Shown here in pieces: positions 60,901 through 64,000 of a DNA stretch of 64,000 nucleotides. The notes under the pieces were generated by a model, which saw only the letters and a list, made by a program, of their open reading frames with translations, was not told the origin of the DNA and ran no database searches. The DNA is from Panulirus ornatus. Its lineage: Eukaryota > Arthropoda > Malacostraca > Decapoda > Palinuridae. How positions within the stretch are numbered: the first letter of the stretch is position 1; each line of letters starts with the position of its first letter. A program made the position numbers and the translations under genes. The stretch lies in assembly GCF_036320965.1 (NCBI RefSeq), contig NC_092262.1, positions 6,246,572 to 6,310,571 on the forward strand. The letters are read 5' to 3'.

Positions 60901-61275
60901 AGGCTAGATTCTTCCCGTACATGGTTACATGACCTCTTCATGACTTTAACCATAGCTCAATGTATCTGTTTTGATAATACAGATCTCTCCAGTAAAGGTG
61001 CCATGGCTGTCATCAGCTACCTGAAGAAAATCAAAGAGATTCAGAGTATTGATGGAAAAGTGGAACCCTTCTCTTTAACAATTGGATCCTTGCGCCACGC
61101 TGGATCAGATGAGTTTATTTGTAGTACCATCATTAACTTCATTAGGAAAGAGAAATGTCTTGCTATGTTCAATTTTTGGTGTATGTGTAAGGATAAATGC
61201 TTTAAACTGAAGAAAGCCCACAGTGGTAAGGTATTTGTGAATGATAAACTGATAAACTGTGAACAGTGTAAGTGA
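50596..61275 (+). CDS. Gene B: HEPN-NACHT NLR-like protein (spliced, paralogue of gene A)
   Basis: Supported join: 50596-51265, 53839-53914, 58164-61275, together 3,858 nt (1,285 codons plus TGA) with all junctions in frame, plus a first exon probably at 47955-47990. Same strand, same exon order and same intron phases as gene A, whose stop lies about 8.8 kb upstream. Parts: N-terminal PLYHFLRN, HEPN with R-N-x3-H (51076-51093), NACHT P-loop GKRGTGKS (58258-58281), Walker B-like IVFLIDW, winged-helix end AEDFLASRYV, Lys-rich patch (59311-59340), LRR-like region, Cys cluster (60682-60714), and a Cys-rich tail. The protein aligns with gene A along its whole length by eye but is well diverged, so the duplication is not recent. 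Role inferred as for gene A. Confidence 0.85.
51581..51956 (+). mobile_element. RTE 3'UTR fragment, copy G (second subfamily)
   Basis: Starts in the GTGGTTTCGGTGCATT block of the longer 3'UTR and ends with the CTAACGCGGGAGACAG block and an A-rich tail that turns into (ATT)n at 51957. No coding part. Located in gene B intron 2. Confidence 0.7.
51957..51992 (+). repeat. (ATT)n between RTE copies G and H
   Basis: ATT repeat ending copy G and preceding copy H. Confidence 0.9.
51993..52512 (+). mobile_element. RTE-like retrotransposon, copy H (strongly truncated)
   Basis: Begins at CGVRWFDRVSNVRVREMCG directly after an (ATT)n tract and ends in an A-run followed by a second (ATT)n tract (52513-52537). 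Open frame to the RT stop at 52308-52310. Located in gene B intron 2, directly behind copy G. Confidence 0.8.
52513..52537 (+). repeat. (ATT)n tail of RTE copy H
   Basis: ATT repeat after an A-rich stretch. Confidence 0.9.
52665..53290 (+). mobile_element. Diverged RTE fragment, copy J (region upstream of RT)
   Basis: Contains a degraded version of the segment encoding NFRENKKMFWKEVN of copy C (around 53130-53190) preceded by sequence that matches, in reverse, the 63.7-64 kb fragment. Stops in all frames. Gene B intron 2. Confidence 0.5.
53300..53470 (+). repeat. Dispersed repeat, family R, copy 2
   Basis: AAGGAACTTCTTACTCC, then GCACAGCCTTGAAGCTGCAG at about 53431-53450, parallel to 4480-4634. 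A third, partial copy lies at 51380-51475. Confidence 0.5.
53565..53810 (-). mobile_element. Diverged RTE fragment, copy K (antisense)
   Basis: Blocks such as CAGCCCATTGACAGCATGTC and CACCCTCCTGCTTGTGCAGG correspond to the reverse complement of the RT C-terminus and early 3'UTR of copy A, with many changes. It ends just before gene B exon 3. Confidence 0.55.
53839..53914 (+). CDS. Gene B exon 3: 76-nt linker exon
   Basis: The acceptor TTTTTTCAG ends at 53838 and the donor GTAAGT is at 53915-53920. It is 76 nt, identical in length and phase to gene A exon 3, and encodes DELRCEIYKKYVAPPNYILP and a short remainder ending SISMI. It joins gene B exon 4 through the split codon GG|A. Confidence 0.85.
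54780..55692 (+). mobile_element. RTE-like retrotransposon, copy I (5'-truncated, poly-A tail)
   Basis: Starts at EFGKVCERRKLRVNVNKSK, has an open frame to 55490 and ends with a pure poly-A tail (55671-55692) instead of (TA)n. It sits in sense orientation in gene B intron 3. The frame continues upstream to an AG acceptor-like site at 54699-54700. Confidence 0.84.
55900..56760 (-). pseudogene. Relic of a CR1/L2-like reverse transcriptase
   Basis: The minus strand between 56690 and 56400 reads, over several frames, KAFDKC, HGISSASMV, IPKGAVLAPLFLLILISD and SADDT, corresponding to RT motifs with the VPQGSVLGP and FADD boxes. Numerous stops and frameshifts. The adjoining 55900-56200 may be its 3' part, less certain. 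Gene B intron 3. Confidence 0.45.
57270..57560 (+). mobile_element. Degraded RTE fragment, copy L
   Basis: Phrases such as GGAGAGAATGATTAAAG, GGAGTGATAAAGACC and GTGATATATAGGGG follow the order of the RT C-terminus (HMERMSEER, DGVKKI, DVVYRG) with many substitutions and stops. Old copy in gene B intron 3. Confidence 0.5.
57758..57815 (-). repeat. Family S repeat, end fragment
   Basis: GGGATAGGGGAGGAAGAATA and GTTGTATAAGGCGACTG match the GGGATAGGGG end of the family. Confidence 0.5.
58164..61275 (+). CDS. Gene B exon 4: NACHT ATPase, LRR-like region, Cys-rich C-terminus
   Basis: The acceptor ATTTTCTTCAG ends at 58163; the coding frame begins before any ATG. Walker A GKRGTGKS (58258-58281), Walker B-like IVFLIDW (D codon at 58546), sensor-like WVVAYHGTH (His where gene A has Arg), winged-helix end HNIAEDFLASRYV (about 59038-59076), and a basic patch KKKKQKTNRK (59311-59340) placed like the basic patch of gene A. 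The LRR-like part includes ERLMLRNVEF. The Cys cluster CTVCRSFPCLC (60682-60714) and LICLIEDIYCYD match gene A exactly in spacing. The tail has CMCKDKC and ends CEQCK. The stop is TGA at 61273. Confidence 0.87.
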
Positions 61276-61700
61276 CTGCTAGGTTTACTGTATCAAGCAC
61301 CTTCCAGTGCATATTTTTGTATCTGATCTCAAATGGTCACGCGTGAAAAGTTTAGGAACAAAGCTTATGGATCATGCGGGCTCCAGCTGATCATGTGGCA
61401 GACATTGGCATCTCTGTTGAAGAAAAGATGTGTGAATATGTATCTGCAGGTGAAGGTTTCAAGTTAGTCACAGTGCAGCATCACACGACTTTTCTCAGAC
61501 TTTTAGCCATTCAAAGCATGCTGTTCCCTCAGTCGTGATTTCTTGATTGGATGTGCCTCGCTTTTTTATGCTTGGGTGCTGTGCCTGTTTGATCATTTTC
61601 CTGTGGACATTATTTTGATGGTACATCCACAGATATGAGATATAATAAAAGTTAAGTGTCTGTTAATGGGGTGCCACAAAGTTTAATAAATGAGTTAAGG
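61276..61700 (+). terminator. Gene B 3'UTR with two AATAAA signals
   Basis: AATAAA occurs at 61644-61649, followed by a GT-rich stretch, and again at 61685-61690, followed by TGTCTTTCTGTGG. Either gives a 3'UTR of roughly 0.4 kb. No other coding sequence is seen here. Confidence 0.5.
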
Positions 61701-63084
61701 TGTCTTTCTGTGGAAAAAGGGTTGAGAACCACAAGGATCCTCCTGGTTGAGGCATTACTAATAGTAGTGTAGGAATTCAGGGAATAGGATTGGGATTCAA
61801 TCTTCATAAAGAGTGATGTTATTTGAGTAATTCACTATAGATCATAACAATGCAATTATTCTGATAATGATTGGATTTAGTGTGGCTTTAAAATATGTAT
61901 ATTGTTATAAACAGAGCTTATCTTAGTTGTGAATTCATTGTTTCCAGTGGTAATGTTTCACTGTTTCAAGAAGTTGTAAATATCTGATTTAAATGATTAC
62001 AATCAGTGTCTTTAGTCTGTTGCTCTGTGCTTTGGCAGCCCCCATACTTCACCATATGGAAGATACTGCTACTTGCTGAACTGGCATTTTTATGCCAAGG
62101 TGATCTTGGCTTTTGGTCTCCCATGTTTCTTCTGTGTATGTTGTCTTTTTAATGACATCAAACAAGCATACAAGATCTAGTGCTTGGAGTTGCAAACTGA
62201 TAGATCATTGTGCTAATGATTGTGAAGGAAGTGGAAATTTTGCATAGGTGAGAAAAGGATCAGTCATTGCATAACTGTTGTGAGTGCACTGTTGTTGCTT
62301 CTTCAGTGATTTATAACATGAAGCACTGTGAAAAGTTAGTAAAGTTCTATGCTAAGCAAAGGACATTGCTTGGAAAAAGATCGTAAAAAGCTTGTGTGCA
62401 AGCAGTATAAGGAATGGAACAGTGAATGTATAACTGTATGTGTCCCCATTCTAATGGACAGAGCCATGTAATTTCATCAGGAGTCGCAGATAAGTGGCCC
62501 TTTTGATTTCTAAACTGGGTGTTGCACAAATTCAAGTTAACAGGATTCCTGCTACTTGAAAATTTCGAATGATGGGAAGTTGTTTGTAAGTGAGGAGGCA
62601 GTTGGTGATAACCTCAATTATATTTTATAATGCTGTTAGGAGTGATTCAAAGAATGCAATAACTGATGGAGATAATGGCACTGGGATTGATATCAAGGAA
62701 GCTAAGGACAGGCTCGCTGTTCTCACGTGCAGTAACACTGTAAACGTGTATAAATATCAAGCATAGGAAAATATCATATGAAGACCGTGTTAGGAAAATG
62801 AGATGCCACAGGCTATAATTTCATAGGTCTTTTATCAGGTTTCCTCAGCATTATCAACACCTACTATATGGCAAAGTATGTAATTTGGCTGTTGTTCATC
62901 CCTGGGTTTGCCAGATTAGATATTAAATTGTATCAAAATTATTTGTCGCATCAGTAGTTAAGATCATTACCAGGATAAACTGATCTTATGTTGTACAGTA
63001 ACTAAAGGGTATTTTATATCTTTTTATAGGCATTACACATTTTTATGTTTAATTTTTTCTCAGAATATGTTGGCCCATACATTT
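61701..63084. other. Downstream of gene B, no gene seen
   Basis: AT-rich, short unsupported ORFs only, no recognised repeat. Confidence 0.55.
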
Positions 63085-63395
63085 AAAGAGTTTGATTGTT
63101 AAGCTGTCTGGGCAAAGATGGTTATGTTTGAAGCTACAGTTGTCTTAGCAATGTTGTAAGGTTGTGAATTTTAGGGCATGAATAAGGGAAAAGGGTGGAT
63201 TTATTGGAAGTGAAATACCTCAGGATGATATGTGGATTTGAGGAGGGTCGAAAATGTAAGGTATAAATTTAAGGAAATTATGGTAAAAAGTATATTCTGA
63301 TTGAAAGTGTCTGCTAGGATGTGCTGAAGGTGTTTGAAAATATGGAGGGAAATAGTGAAGAAAAAGTGACTAAAAGGATTTCCTGCCTGGTTGTT
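63085..63395 (+). mobile_element. Degraded RTE fragment, copy M
   Basis: GCAAAGATGGTTATGTTTGA and TTGTAAGGTTGTGAATTTT match, with decay, the AKMGMFEGIVVPTMLYGCEAW segment of intact copies; the KWFGHMER region follows in broken form. No open frame. Confidence 0.5.
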
Positions 63396-63699
63396 GGGGG
63401 GTTTATGGTGGCTGTGTAGTGAGCCAGCACTTCAGTGTTGTGTCTTTCGCTTATCATACCACCCCAACCCAAACACTCTACATCTGCCATTATATCGTCA
63501 AACACATTTTAAAGTCCCTCAGAATACTCACTACATCTTTTCCTCTCTTCATCAATACCTGTTATCACTTCCACTTTTCTCCCCCTTCACCATTTCTCAT
63601 TTTTCCTCTTGGCTTTCACACAGTTTAGCTTCTTCCATTATATCTTATTCTCCTTATGTTTACTGATGCTTGCTCACCCAAGCTAACATTTGCTGTTTC

Positions 63700-64000
63700 T
63701 CAACCATGTACCTTCCTCTTGACCCCCTGCTGCTTTCTCTAAAACATCCTCCAATAATTTGCACTCCTTCCTCATAATTGCTGCCCAAATGCCTCTCTTT
63801 TCTCTTTCACTAGCAATTTTTCTTGTTCATCCCACCTCTCATTACTGTTTCTAAACTGCCCACCTCCCACCTTATGGATGCCACTTGCATATCTTGCACT
63901 ACTTACCTAAATACTTCCCATTTCTCACCCACTATCCTTTTGCCATTCTACACTCGGTCTTTCCTGGTATTTCTTCACACAAATCTTTTTTCCAAACTCA
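63700..64000 (-). mobile_element. Degraded RTE fragment, copy N (antisense, runs off the window)
   Basis: Reverse complement contains AAGAAATACCAGGAAAGACC and AAAGAGAAAAGAGAGGCATT, matching copy J and the first codons of copy C (KEKREAF). Decayed; continues past base 64000. Confidence 0.5.

Overview
The window looks like nuclear DNA of a decapod crustacean. It has spliced genes, very dense (TA)n, (GA)n, (GT)n and (AAT)n microsatellites, many recent copies of one RTE-like non-LTR retrotransposon, and relics of jockey-like and CR1/L2-like elements. The host group is inferred from this texture; no marker gene is present to fix the species.

Bases 1 to about 29,500 hold no gene I can establish on the plus strand. 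They contain microsatellites, a 97/99 bp tandem duplication, a seven-unit array carrying ATTGGCT boxes (12.3-12.75 kb), two 5'-truncated RTE copies (14.0-15.0 and 23.96-24.83 kb), several copies of a short (TA)n-flanked repeat, and a few tRNA-like SINE fragments. One credible minus-strand coding exon with both splice sites lies at 26,168-26,258, so an unidentified gene runs leftward there.

Bases 29,559-61,275 hold the main content: two tandem, same-strand paralogous genes with the same exon plan. Each has a tiny first coding exon, an exon of about 0.7 kb encoding a HEPN domain (DZIP3-type, with an R-N-x3-H motif), a 76-nt linker exon, and a 3.1-kb terminal exon. The terminal exon encodes a NACHT/STAND ATPase, a winged-helix segment ending in an NLR-like ED(Y/F)LA motif, LRR-like helices and strands, and a Cys-rich C-terminus. 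Intron phases are 0, 1 and 2 in both. Gene A (29,559-41,832) is complete, at 1,303 residues. Gene B (50,596-61,275, with a candidate first exon at 47,955-47,990) has 1,285 residues plus exon 1. The architecture predicts an NLR-like sensor in which nucleotide-driven assembly would control a HEPN RNase-type effector, as in prokaryotic HEPN-STAND defence proteins. The domain assignments come from motifs; the immune role is inference.

Introns of both genes and the spacer between them are packed with RTE copies in both orientations, one of them ending only about 50 bp before the acceptor of the NACHT exon of gene A. Downstream of gene B, 61.3-64 kb holds two polyadenylation signals and degraded RTE sequence. 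Repeat families are labelled S, T, R, Q and P, and RTE copies A to N, for cross-reference.
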